In this document: positions 41,140-50,071 of the stretch, piece by piece
Layout of the letters: each line of letters opens with the position of its first letter
How positions within the stretch are numbered: position 1 is the stretch's first letter
Source: a virus
IMG/VR virus record: IMGVR_UViG_3300043219_000566
Location: 62,001 to 126,000 of that record
Reading direction: 5' to 3' (one strand)
Length of the DNA: 64,000 bases
Program-made: the position numbers and the translations under genes
The notes under the pieces: model-generated
Seen by the model: only the letters and a program-made list of their open reading frames with translations
The model's database searches: none
Told to the model about the DNA's origin: nothing

Positions 41140-42530
41140 CAACTACCGCCTTTGTTCGTGTTGCTGATCAGCTGCACGTTTGCCTGCAGCACGGAAGGCT
41201 CCGTGGCCGCGCATGCCAGCACCGAAGCGTCGATTTGCACATTAGCGTCCTCGACCCGGTCAGGACCGCTGACGCGCACCGAGAACGTGAACAGCTTGTA
41301 ATGCCCGCCTTTGATGGCAGAGTTGTCCACGAAAGTGTAAGTCCCGTCGCCGTTGTCAGTCGGGTCTACCTGCCCGTAGTTGTCCTGGGTGTTGTAGACC
41401 ATCCCGCTGCCAGGAACGTACTCGAACGTGTAGTCGCCGCCCGCGAACGAGATATCGACCGTCGCGCCTTCCTGCAGACAATCCTCCATGTTGCCGACCC
41501 AGACCTGGATAGTGACCAGCCAGCCAGTGAAGGCGTAGCCGAACAGCTGCGATACGCAACCTTCGCCCACGCACGCGACCCGCAGGTCCCATTCGGCCTT
41601 AGTAGTTTCGTAGGCCGCGAGCACGTCCGCCCAGATATCCTTGATAGCCAGGCCCTCATCCTTCAGCTGCCGGATGTGTTCCAGCAACTCAGAGAAATCG
41701 TCGCACTGACAGCAAGCCCGGCAGTCGTTGTGGATCTTGATCACGAAGGGCCGCGGCTCATTTCCGACGATGCGACGATGAATTCGGTAGCAGTCGTCAC
41801 CGGCGATAAAGAAGTTCCCCTCGTCACCAGCGATCTGATTGATCGTACGAATCTCGGCCAACGAACCGCCGCAATCCGTTTCGAGTTTGCCAGTACCCGC
41901 GCCAGGAATAGCGCTGATCTTGATCCTCCGAACGTCCGGGCGCAGCACAGACTTGGTTAAATCGCGCGCGGTAGTCAACGGCGTAGACGGGTCTACTTCG
42001 AGCTGGATATTGGTCCCCTCGATCAGCTCGCCGATCTCGCCCAGATTCACCCAAGTTCCGGCCGTAAGCCCGATGGAATTCACCCGGGCGGGTTGACGAC
42101 CGATGCAGCGAGGCACGAACTCCGGATAGGGCGAGGAGAACTCGATTGGCGAAGACGCGGTAGACAGCGGGCTGTAATCGTGATTCAAGACGAGCGTAAG
42201 TGCCAGACCTTCGTCCTCGTCGGTGTAAACCAGCACTCGGTAGTCGCCGATTACGCTGTTGGAAGTCGGCGTAACATCGAGAAGCGCGCCAGTTTCGGTG
42301 TTGTAGAGCACCAAGTCCCAGGACGACGCCGGGTCCAGGCTCACGAAGCGCCAATGATAATCGTGGTCCTCGTCGGCGTTGTCCGATCGAAAAGTCAGGT
42401 AGGCGTCCAGGAAAAACGGTCGGGGATCGTTGGCCTGGTAGGGCGCACTGAGAGTTAGGTCCGCGGCATCCGTAAACGGATACGCGCGGCTCTTGTTGCG
42501 CTCCAGCCACTCGCCTTCCATGCCCGGCAC
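41139..42530 (-). CDS. R-x-YPF family fibre protein, paralogue 4
   Basis: A 463-residue protein from GTG 42530 (GAGGA 6 bases upstream) or ATG 42521. The N-terminal motif is WLERNKSRAYPFTDA. The INGV region is changed to RTINQIAGDEGNFFI at about residues 225-245. It then has a Cys-rich stretch HNDCRACCQC, a helix and a C-terminal beta domain (GATVDISFAGGDYTFEYVPG) resembling an immunoglobulin-like or invasin-type fold. It contains short serine stretches (STASSP). Likely baseplate-proximal fibre. Confidence 0.72.
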   Translation of the reverse strand: MPGMEGEWLERNKSRAYPFTDAADLTLSAPYQANDPRPFFLDAYLTFRSDNADEDHDYHWRFVSLDPASSWDLVLYNTETGALLDVTPTSNSVIGDYRVLVYTDEDEGLALTLVLNHDYSPLSTASSPIEFSSPYPEFVPRCIGRQPARVNSIGLTAGTWVNLGEIGELIEGTNIQLEVDPSTPLTTARDLTKSVLRPDVRRIKISAIPGAGTGKLETDCGGSLAEIRTINQIAGDEGNFFIAGDDCYRIHRRIVGNEPRPFVIKIHNDCRACCQCDDFSELLEHIRQLKDEGLAIKDIWADVLAAYETTKAEWDLRVACVGEGCVSQLFGYAFTGWLVTIQVWVGNMEDCLQEGATVDISFAGGDYTFEYVPGSGMVYNTQDNYGQVDPTDNGDGTYTFVDNSAIKGGHYKLFTFSVRVSGPDRVEDANVQIDASVLACAATEPSVLQANVQLISNTNKGGS

Positions 42531-42540
42531 GTAATTTCCT

Positions 42541-43482
42541 CTAATCGCATGGGACGATGTTCCCCAGCTTAGAGGCCAGGATCACATCCCGCATTTGTTC
42601 CACATTGCCCAGCGCGCGCTCAGCGTACGCGCGCTGTGTGGCGATCTGTGACGCCAGGCGCGCTAGCTCGTCGCGCAACACCTGCAGTTCGTTGCATCCA
42701 CAACAGGGATCGGCGCAGGTGTCCTCTAGTTCAATGCCGTGCGAGATCCCGGCCCAGTTAATGCAGTTCGCCGTCCGCACCAGAAAATCACCGGTGTTCG
42801 GATCGGGTCCAATGCCGTTGATAGTCTCGATGCACCGCCCGCCGGGGGCGTCCGGGCATTCGCACTCTGCTTCGTAATCTGTGCTCGGGACAGCAGAGAT
42901 CCGCAACTGCTTCGCACCGGACGGCGGCGTAATCAGGGTCAGTCCAATGTTGTCGCCTGCCAGGATCTCGACGTCACCCTGGATCAGATCGCTTTCCTCG
43001 TTGTCCGCGTTGACGATACGCAACGCTGACACGCCCTGGAGACTGGGGCGAAAGACCGTGGGTAACAAGCGGGCATTTCCCACGCTGAAGCTGTACGAGC
43101 CTCCGTACTTCTTGATCTCGTCGAAACGCCCGATAGCGATGCGCCCCACGCTGTCGGCAAAGTCGCCGGTGCCCTCGATGTAGTAAGCCGCGTTCTCGGT
43201 GTGACCGGCCTCGGTGATCGCGCGAGTCGCAATAGCGGCAGCCTCACCGTCGTAGCCGATGGAGATGATGACCCCACCCGCGAAAACCGTCAGCTGCTTG
43301 AGGTAGAACTTCGACACGTCGTACGTTTGGGCAGGCACCGGAAAGATCAGATCAACGATCAGCTCCCTGGGGATCTCCAGCGAGTCGGAGTCGTCCTTCA
43401 AGGAGACATCGTCCATGAACGGAAACCGCCGGTTGCGGTTGTTGTTCAACCAGTCTTCATGGATGACGCCGCCAGCAACCAT
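42541..43482 (-). CDS. R-x-YPF family fibre protein, paralogue 5
   Basis: A 313-residue protein starts at ATG 43482 with AGGAA 5 bases upstream. The N-terminal motif is LNNNRNRRFPFMDD. The INGV region is ETINGIGPDPNTGDFLV at about residues 215-235. A Cys-rich segment (CADPCCGCNEL) leads to a C-terminal helical coil of about 40 residues (LQVLRDELARLASQIATQ), which could trimerise. It is the simplest full-length member and the best guide to the family domain. Confidence 0.74.
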   Translation of the reverse strand: MVAGGVIHEDWLNNNRNRRFPFMDDVSLKDDSDSLEIPRELIVDLIFPVPAQTYDVSKFYLKQLTVFAGGVIISIGYDGEAAAIATRAITEAGHTENAAYYIEGTGDFADSVGRIAIGRFDEIKKYGGSYSFSVGNARLLPTVFRPSLQGVSALRIVNADNEESDLIQGDVEILAGDNIGLTLITPPSGAKQLRISAVPSTDYEAECECPDAPGGRCIETINGIGPDPNTGDFLVRTANCINWAGISHGIELEDTCADPCCGCNELQVLRDELARLASQIATQRAYAERALGNVEQMRDVILASKLGNIVPCD

Positions 43483-43670
43483 TAATTCCTACTTTTTTCC
43501 AGCGCGCAAAGCATGCACCCGGCTGTTTTCCCCAGCTTCGGTTGGCGGCCGACCCGCTCGTCGTACACCCGACGATGCCCGCACGCCAGCGTAAAGACGA
43601 GCTTGCCGTACGTGTGACAATGCCGCAGTCCCACGATCTTCCGGTTCAGCGGACTAACTCTCTTATCCAT
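43482..43670 (-). CDS. Small Cys/His protein, probable zinc knuckle
   Basis: A 62-residue ORF starts at ATG 43670 with GGGG 6 bases upstream and its stop overlaps the start of the next gene. It is basic, with C-H-T-Y near the N-terminus, then LACGHRRVY and AGCMLCALE. The CGH...C-x2-C pattern suggests one zinc site. No family is recognised. It is wedged between two fibre genes and its codon pattern is like theirs. Confidence 0.6.
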   Translation of the reverse strand: MDKRVSPLNRKIVGLRHCHTYGKLVFTLACGHRRVYDERVGRQPKLGKTAGCMLCALEKSRN

Positions 43671-43671
43671 A

Positions 43672-45498
43672 TCACGCCCCGTCGTAGATGGTGGCTACCA
43701 TGTTCACCACCGCTAGTTCTCCTGCGTAACTGTCGGAGTCCGAGCGCGTCACCCGGAACATCAACAACTGGTTGCTGCTGACTGGCACGTCTAAAGCCAG
43801 CTTGGCAAAGTAGTTACCGATATCCATCGCTCCGGCATCTTCCAGATCGAGCTGAGCCGCGGAAGAAAGCGAGGTCGGCAACGTCGGGAACGGGCTACCA
43901 GGATGCCCAGAAGACGACGACAACCCCACGAACTCCGTGTCGTTAATCAAGGCGTACTCGATAGTTACGCCCGCAGGCGGGGTACCCGCCGTCGGAGTAG
44001 CGAACCAGAGGTCCAGCTGCAACCGCGGCTGCGTCATCAAGACGTGCGGCACCCGCACCCGGCCGATGTAACTGGTCTCGCGGCCGCTGGGCAAACCGAC
44101 GTAGGGGAGAACCGACTGGTAAATGCTCTCAGACGCCCCAGAGAGCGCTACAAGGCCCACGTCGACCTTCCGCGACACTTGGGTCGGGTCGAGACCGTTA
44201 ATCGTCACAGACCCCGCAGAATAGCCGCCTGCGAGTATCTGTGACCCAGTCACGACCGCTAAACCGGTTCCGCGGATGCCTTCGACCATGTGACCGACCA
44301 GAAGATTCCCGTAACCGGTCACGTTCTTGACGACCTGCGAACCAGCCTGCCCGCCCGTACGATCCCAAGGCAGCTCGATGTCGAGGATGACCTTGCTCTG
44401 ACAGTAGCCCTCGGCGTCTGGAGACGCGCACCCGCTTACCACGAGCGGAGAGCCGTCGGCGGCCTTGATGCCCGTGACGGACGCCTGGGCGGTCTTGGAG
44501 ACCATCCGCGTGAACCAGAGCGTCAGACGCCGGTAGATCGACGCACACGGCGCGGGACGACCGGGCGCAGTGGTCCCGGACGAGGACGACGCGACCGGCG
44601 TGGACACTGAGCTGGAGATACAGGTGTCTTGCTCCCACGGAACGTCGGAATCGCAGCTGGTCATCCACCAGATACCGTTGCTGTCGATCAGAACGTGGTC
44701 CGGCGAGACCCCTGTGCCATTCAGATCCAGGTGAGCCCCGGACAGCGGCTGCGGGGGCCAGACGGCCGCAAGCAACGAGTTGCGGGTCCAGTTGTAGCCG
44801 AAGTACGCCCCGACCGGAGCTGTGTTGCCGAAGATCGGGTCAGCAGCCTCCAGCCAGCCCTCGCGCTCTGAGTCCCCGTGGACGATGTCGACTCGGCCGC
44901 TCTCCAGGCAGATCACCGTTCCGGCGGCTTCGGGCAGCAAGTCGAACTTGTAGTGAATGTGGTCTTCCAGCACCTCGCGGGGCGTCGGGTTGACGATCAA
45001 GCCGTCTTCGGTGACCTGCGCTACGTAGACCGCCGCTGCCGGGCGCGCTGATACCAGGCGGCCCTGGTCAACGGCGCTCAGCCAGTAGTGCCCCTCGGGC
45101 AGATCCGTGCCGCTGGCGTCCTGAACCGTCAGACCCTTGTACCGCCCGCGGATCAGGATATCGGCTGCCACGGCGCTCAGCTTGCGCGCTACGACGCCTA
45201 TCACGTAGCCCGAGTCTGCCAGCTTGAGCATGCCGTTGACGTCGTCGGTCGTGCTGGCGAGCGCGGGCTTGAACTGCTGGTCCGTTTCGTCGTAGTAGAC
45301 TGCCATATCGGCGCTGACTGCGGACGAGATCGCCTGGCTGAACAGGATCAACCCCTCGCCGATAGCCGAAGCGTCCAGGCGGTCCTTCAGATACTGCGTA
45401 CGCTCAGCAAGCTGCGTAACCGGCAGACCAACCGTCTGCTCGTTTACGTCATCGCCGTTGCGAATCATGCTGATGTTTTCACGCCAAGTCGATGCCAT
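43672..45498 (-). CDS. Tail-fibre protein (serine runs)
   Basis: A 608-residue protein starts at ATG 45498 with GAGA 6-9 bases upstream. The N-terminal 45 residues (WRENISMIRNGDDVNEQTV, then AERTQYLKDRLD) match the short helical start seen in many phage fibres that attach to baseplates. The body is beta-rich with serine runs (CISSSVSTP, ASSSSGT, LSSSSGH). The C-terminal part looks like a beta-sandwich ending in NMVATIYDGA. Likely a distal receptor-binding fibre. Confidence 0.75.
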   Translation of the reverse strand: MASTWRENISMIRNGDDVNEQTVGLPVTQLAERTQYLKDRLDASAIGEGLILFSQAISSAVSADMAVYYDETDQQFKPALASTTDDVNGMLKLADSGYVIGVVARKLSAVAADILIRGRYKGLTVQDASGTDLPEGHYWLSAVDQGRLVSARPAAAVYVAQVTEDGLIVNPTPREVLEDHIHYKFDLLPEAAGTVICLESGRVDIVHGDSEREGWLEAADPIFGNTAPVGAYFGYNWTRNSLLAAVWPPQPLSGAHLDLNGTGVSPDHVLIDSNGIWWMTSCDSDVPWEQDTCISSSVSTPVASSSSGTTAPGRPAPCASIYRRLTLWFTRMVSKTAQASVTGIKAADGSPLVVSGCASPDAEGYCQSKVILDIELPWDRTGGQAGSQVVKNVTGYGNLLVGHMVEGIRGTGLAVVTGSQILAGGYSAGSVTINGLDPTQVSRKVDVGLVALSGASESIYQSVLPYVGLPSGRETSYIGRVRVPHVLMTQPRLQLDLWFATPTAGTPPAGVTIEYALINDTEFVGLSSSSGHPGSPFPTLPTSLSSAAQLDLEDAGAMDIGNYFAKLALDVPVSSNQLLMFRVTRSDSDSYAGELAVVNMVATIYDGA

Positions 45499-45509
45499 GG
45501 CTTATCTCA

Positions 45510-46091
45510 CTAGGTCCACGAGTGCGCGAAGATAACCGTCCACCGCAAACCGAAACCACCAGTAGCCGGTACAACCAGCGGGGCTCCCGGTGCCCAGGCG
45601 GCGTAGACCATGTCCTGGGTGTTGTCGTCCCAGTCCGGCGCGACGACCAGCGCCGCCATCTCGACGGCGTCGCCCGCGTTGAAAACCAGGCTGTTGGCCT
45701 CGCCGACATCCCCCGAAGCCGCGATCCCGGAGAAGACTATCTGGTTCGAGTTGTAGAGACCCGGATGCGCTACTTCCGTTGCGCTGGTAATGCCCTCACC
45801 CAGCCTTGTCCGAACGAAATCCAGCCCGGCCCCGAGATTGAGGAACTGAGCTGCCGTGATCTCGCGGCTGGCGACGCTGCGCCCGGTACCCGCTCCGCCG
45901 TCCTCGAACTGGAAGTACATCCCGTTGATGCCGACGCTCAACTCGCCGGACATGATCTTGCCCAACGCGTCGAAGCCTTCGTACTGCACCGTATTGTGCT
46001 CGCGCAGCAAAATGCGCTCACGACCGTGCTCGTCGATAGTGAACGCCTCGATCCGGCCGAGCACCAGTGGAGGTCGTGCGATCAAGTTCAT
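45510..46091 (-). CDS. Fibre-associated protein with N-T-x2-YEG motif
   Basis: A 193-residue protein from ATG 46091 (AGGGA 8 bases upstream). It contains HNTVQYEGFDALGKIMSG followed by an M-Y-F-x-F-E-D-G-G stretch, the same domain pattern as 32255-33070. Beta-rich C-terminus (GLRWTVIFAHSWT). It follows the tail protein at 46102-47934, the usual place for baseplate-fibre adaptor proteins. The frame is open to 46109, but that extension has no ribosome site. Confidence 0.68.
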   Translation of the reverse strand: MNLIARPPLVLGRIEAFTIDEHGRERILLREHNTVQYEGFDALGKIMSGELSVGINGMYFQFEDGGAGTGRSVASREITAAQFLNLGAGLDFVRTRLGEGITSATEVAHPGLYNSNQIVFSGIAASGDVGEANSLVFNAGDAVEMAALVVAPDWDDNTQDMVYAAWAPGAPLVVPATGGFGLRWTVIFAHSWT

Positions 46092-46101
46092 AGCTGCATC
46101 C

Positions 46102-47934
46102 CTAATCACAATTCACTGCCGGATAGAAGACCGTCGGCTCCAGATCACCGAGGTATCCGTACAGCTCCGTAGCCGGGTCAATCACATCCTCGGTTGCCAA
46201 AGCATCCGCAACAGCCACCGCACACCCGGACGCGAACGATGACGATGACGACGACGTATTGTCGCCACACGCCGTTACGTCGGTGTGAACGCTGTCCGTT
46301 GTCTCAGCTTCAGCCTCTACCAGGAAGATGATTGCTTTGCCAGGCAGCAACGTGCTGCGCAGCAGCTCCAGCAATTCAAGTCCCAACGCGTCTTTACCGA
46401 AGCGCGTATAACGCAGGTATACCACAAGAGTGTTGTTGCGCAGAAAATGTTCGATGACCCAGCCCGCCGGGTTCACGTACGCCGGTGTGATTCCCAGCTG
46501 CTCCAGCCACGTCCGCCCGGCAGTAACGCCGTTGGCGTGTGCAGTAGACCAGAATAGAGCCACATCTTCGTCAGCGCCGTCCAACGGCACGACTTTCGCA
46601 TGCACCCGCCCGCCGCTGTCGACCGTCGCGGTATCGATGCTGCCAAGCTGGTTGCGGAAACCAAGCGATCCGTAGTAGCCGCTCCCGAGCAGCGCTCGGT
46701 TGATAGGCAAGGCCGTCAGCAACGGCATTTCGTTCACAGGCGGCTTGATCTTCGACGGTGAGCGTTGCCTGCTGTAGACCCGCTGCCGCGCGCCCGAAGA
46801 TGACGACGACTCGCCGGGAGTGTAGCGCGTTACGATTTGTCCCGTGTCGTCGACTCGAACTGCCTGTAGCAGCGCTACGATGTCGTCGTAATTGGCCAAG
46901 TCGAACACGCTGACCGTGTCGACCAGCGCTTGCCCCGCGTAAACCGTCTGTCCGATAGAGACGTTGGCCTGGCTCTGAGCCGGGTAGATGTAGCAGTGCT
47001 GATCGGTGCAGACGACGGTCTTGTAAGCGTAGCCCAAGACGCCCTCGACAACTTCCGAGGTCTCGCGCACCATCGGGATACCTACGATAGCAGCTAGTGC
47101 CCAATCGAGGTCCCGCGCACTCAACCCGCCCACGAATCCGTTCCATAGCGAGTTAATCAGATTCGCGTAGCTCTCCGAGCTGGCCAGCTTGCGCCGAATG
47201 ACGTAACCGTAATGCTCGTAGAGGTACTCCCAGTCCTCGTGCGAGTTGAACGCCCACAGCACAACCTCGCGGTCGGTGACGTTGCCACGGTCGTCCAAGA
47301 TGCTGGTCACGGTAAGTCGCGCGTCGTTGAACGGATCGTCCCGCAGATAGATCGAACCGTCTTCGACAAAAAAGTCGCTGCCGTTTACCCAAGCCAGCGT
47401 GGGATCGAGCATCCGGTTCAGAAGCACGCCGATGTGCTTGATATCTGTTAGATCCGCGGTGTGAAACTGATTGCCGACAGGGACGCCGTAGCGGTAGCTG
47501 CCGTCGTAGTACGCCCCGTCGCCGTACTTCAGCACCGCTGCCCGGCCAGTATCGATCTCGCTTTCCTTGATAACCAGCGCGTGCCAGATCCGGCGGTGAA
47601 AGATCGGGCACGAGAAACGACTAACGCAGGCGACAGCTTCCAGGTAGTCCAGATACGCCTGCAGAAATTGCTGCGAGTTGGCCCGCTCCAGCCCCAGCAG
47701 CTGCCCGCGATCCTCGAAGTGCCGCGACCAGAACGAACCCAGCGCCGCGACGATCGGCCAGCCAGTCGACATGTCTCCGCGGGGATGCTTCGGCAGAAAC
47801 GTGTTGCCCGACAGCGTGTACCCGGTCGGGGTCACCAGCAGAGTATCGTCCCTTTCCCGTGGAGGAAGCACAGTTTGCTCCTCGGGATCATGGGGGCCGT
47901 CCCACTGGAAAATGTCGTCGAGTGCGTCTCCCAT
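46102..47934 (-). CDS. Baseplate/tail protein (downstream of gpJ-like)
   Basis: A 610-residue protein starts at ATG 47934, directly after the gpJ-like gene. By position it corresponds to tail protein I of P2-like phages, but it is much longer. The N-terminal 170 residues are hydrophilic and helical; aromatic-rich segments follow. Serine runs (GESSSSSGA, TSSSSSSFAS) mark two linkers. There is a GYYGSLGFR segment and a C-terminal ELLELLRSTLLPGKAIIF stretch. I assign it to the baseplate-to-fibre junction from order and size, not from a family match. Confidence 0.7.
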   Translation of the reverse strand: MGDALDDIFQWDGPHDPEEQTVLPPRERDDTLLVTPTGYTLSGNTFLPKHPRGDMSTGWPIVAALGSFWSRHFEDRGQLLGLERANSQQFLQAYLDYLEAVACVSRFSCPIFHRRIWHALVIKESEIDTGRAAVLKYGDGAYYDGSYRYGVPVGNQFHTADLTDIKHIGVLLNRMLDPTLAWVNGSDFFVEDGSIYLRDDPFNDARLTVTSILDDRGNVTDREVVLWAFNSHEDWEYLYEHYGYVIRRKLASSESYANLINSLWNGFVGGLSARDLDWALAAIVGIPMVRETSEVVEGVLGYAYKTVVCTDQHCYIYPAQSQANVSIGQTVYAGQALVDTVSVFDLANYDDIVALLQAVRVDDTGQIVTRYTPGESSSSSGARQRVYSRQRSPSKIKPPVNEMPLLTALPINRALLGSGYYGSLGFRNQLGSIDTATVDSGGRVHAKVVPLDGADEDVALFWSTAHANGVTAGRTWLEQLGITPAYVNPAGWVIEHFLRNNTLVVYLRYTRFGKDALGLELLELLRSTLLPGKAIIFLVEAEAETTDSVHTDVTACGDNTSSSSSSFASGCAVAVADALATEDVIDPATELYGYLGDLEPTVFYPAVNCD

Positions 47935-49593
47935 TTATACCTCGGGCGTCTGCAGTTCGCTTACGCTGACGTCAACGTTACTGGTGCGCAGGAAAAAGCC
48001 GACGGTACGTGCCGATACCGAAGGATCACTTAGGTTGTCCGGTACACGTAACTCGTCGGTGCCGGTGATGTTTTGCGTCGTCCCGTCCGGCATGTAGATC
48101 GTGGCGACCAGCGTCAACGGCAAATCTAACACCGCGTCACTGGTTAATTGGCCTTGAGCAGCGTCGATAACTACCGAACCAGGCAAATGACCCACGTCGA
48201 AGCCCAACGCGTTCACCGCATTCACCACGGCGTTCTTGACCGCATCGGTATCTACCTCACCCGTGTTGCGAGCCTCGATCTTGATACCCACGCTGCATAT
48301 CGCCGGAATCGGCGCGCGAACCAGGTAGTCCGTCGCTGGGCCACGCCGGTCCCGGGCGTTGACGAAGTCCTGGATATCGGCGATCTCCGGCATCTTCAAC
48401 AAGTAAAGCTGATAGGTAGCAGTTTGCCCGGCTGTCAGCGTTGACTGCCCGTCCGTGAACTGCATCACCAGCGTGCGGTAGCGCGTGAAAGCCGCTTCGC
48501 TGGCAGTCTCCAGGTCCGGGACGAACTCGTCGCCGGTTTGAGTGGCGTTGTACGACCAGACCTTGCTGAGGATAGCCAGAGAATCGAGCAACGTCGGTTC
48601 GCTCTCGCCCTGCAACTGAAACGGCGTGGCTCCCGCGCGATAAACCGCCAGCGCATCGTAGACCCCGGCCGCCACATCCCGATCGAGCGCGATAGTCAGC
48701 GTCTTGACAGCCACATCCGTCATCGTGGCAGTAACGTTGACCAGCACGCGCTCCGGCGAAAGTGCCGTGCGAGCGTAGATGTCGGCTTTCCCACCCATGC
48801 TCATCTCGAACAAGTTGTGCTTGTCCCGCAGCATTTCGGAATCGGCGAAACCGATGATTGAAACAGCCGACAGGTCAGCAAAATTCTCGCGCAGCAAAGC
48901 CTCGATGTGCGAGCGTCCGCTCAAGACCCGCGGGGACAGTCCGCTCTGCGCCCGCGCAGCCAACGTGGCATTGTCCTCAGTGGCTCGTCCACCAGAGAAA
49001 TCACCTGCAGCGATCGCGTCCACCAGCCGCGGAATGGTTGCCGTAGTCGTGAAGCGCGTGCCTGCGGCGACGTTGTACTCGGTGCCCGTTGCTACAGCTT
49101 CCACATCGATCAGGAATTCGTAGTTGCCGTCATTGCGCGCCGTGATCAAGCGCGAGCCGGTGTTTATCACGTTGTTGGCAGCAGTCACGCCGACGAACGA
49201 CTGAGTCGCAGTGAACTCCAACCCGTTGGCAGTGAAGGTTGCGCCGGAGTCTACCGGCGTCACCACCTGGTCCGTGACGATGATCCTGATTTGCCCAGTT
49301 GCCTCAGCACCAGTGTCACGCGTAAGCAACAGATTGCTCAACACGGACGTCACGATATCGTCCGTCGCCAACGCCGGGTTCTGAGAGATGTCGTAGAGGC
49401 TCATGGACCGCCGCAGCTCGTCCATATTGGCTTCGTTGAGCGCGTGGAACATCGCCGCCGGACGGATCAGCAACTCGCGCAAAACCCGCCCGCGCGCCAG
49501 GTCCATGCTAGGGAACTCGTCCTGCAGCATCTGCACCAAGGCCAACTCGGCCTGAGTGACGTCCGCTTCGGTTAGATTCGACAAACTCAGCAT
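47935..49593 (-). CDS. Baseplate wedge protein, gpJ-like
   Basis: A 552-residue protein starts at ATG 49593. It has the gpJ/COG3299 layout: an N-terminal helical region (RELLIRPAAMFHALNEANMDE), then V-T-P-[VI]-D-S-G-A-x-F and VATGTEYNVAAGT segments, a G-R-A-x-E-D-N-A-x-L-A-x-R motif typical of the family, and C-terminal beta repeats. Such proteins join wedges around the hub of contractile tails. It is preceded by the gp25/W-like protein (49598) and followed by a further tail protein, the canonical order. Confidence 0.88.
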   Translation of the reverse strand: MLSLSNLTEADVTQAELALVQMLQDEFPSMDLARGRVLRELLIRPAAMFHALNEANMDELRRSMSLYDISQNPALATDDIVTSVLSNLLLTRDTGAEATGQIRIIVTDQVVTPVDSGATFTANGLEFTATQSFVGVTAANNVINTGSRLITARNDGNYEFLIDVEAVATGTEYNVAAGTRFTTTATIPRLVDAIAAGDFSGGRATEDNATLAARAQSGLSPRVLSGRSHIEALLRENFADLSAVSIIGFADSEMLRDKHNLFEMSMGGKADIYARTALSPERVLVNVTATMTDVAVKTLTIALDRDVAAGVYDALAVYRAGATPFQLQGESEPTLLDSLAILSKVWSYNATQTGDEFVPDLETASEAAFTRYRTLVMQFTDGQSTLTAGQTATYQLYLLKMPEIADIQDFVNARDRRGPATDYLVRAPIPAICSVGIKIEARNTGEVDTDAVKNAVVNAVNALGFDVGHLPGSVVIDAAQGQLTSDAVLDLPLTLVATIYMPDGTTQNITGTDELRVPDNLSDPSVSARTVGFFLRTSNVDVSVSELQTPEV

Positions 49594-49597
49594 AGTT

Positions 49598-50071
49598 CTA
49601 CCTGATCGCCAGTGTGACCGGAACGGTAATCTCGCGCGTCTCTCCGGCCAAGGTCTGTATCTGAATCACCAATGACAGTTGCGTCGGGTCCGGCGAAGCA
49701 AACGACACCAGCTCGATTTCGCTCAGCACTTCATCGTCACTGTCCTTGGTCTCCCGGTAGCGCTCTTGCTGCTCCAGGACAGCTTCAGCAGCTTCGCGGA
49801 ACGCCAATAGCACCTGGTTGTTGATCATGTTCGACAACCGGACTCGGGTGACGAAGCGCGAACCGAAGTCCGGGTCGTGTTCCCGGCTGCCTTTTTCCGT
49901 CAGAAACAACGTCAGAAACGTCTGCGCTGCTTTCTGGATGCCGGTAATCACGGCTCCGCCGTAGTCGGCTCCCCAACCCGTGGCAATCTGCCGCATGCCA
50001 GACACCTGCGCGCCTTGCATAGTAAACAGGTCGACGAATCGCCCAGTGTAATCAGTCGTTACCGTTGCCAT
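49598..50071 (-). CDS. Baseplate wedge protein, gp25/W-like
   Basis: A 157-residue protein starts at ATG 50071 inside the end of the upstream gene. It contains a segment GIQKAAQTFLTLFLTEKGSR, followed by DPDFGSRFV, the small conserved core (helix, then D-P-x-F-G) of gp25/gpW-type baseplate proteins, then a helix and a C-terminal beta hairpin (ETREITVPVTLAI). It lies directly before the gpJ-like gene, as expected. Confidence 0.82.
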   Translation of the reverse strand: MATVTTDYTGRFVDLFTMQGAQVSGMRQIATGWGADYGGAVITGIQKAAQTFLTLFLTEKGSREHDPDFGSRFVTRVRLSNMINNQVLLAFREAAEAVLEQQERYRETKDSDDEVLSEIELVSFASPDPTQLSLVIQIQTLAGETREITVPVTLAIR

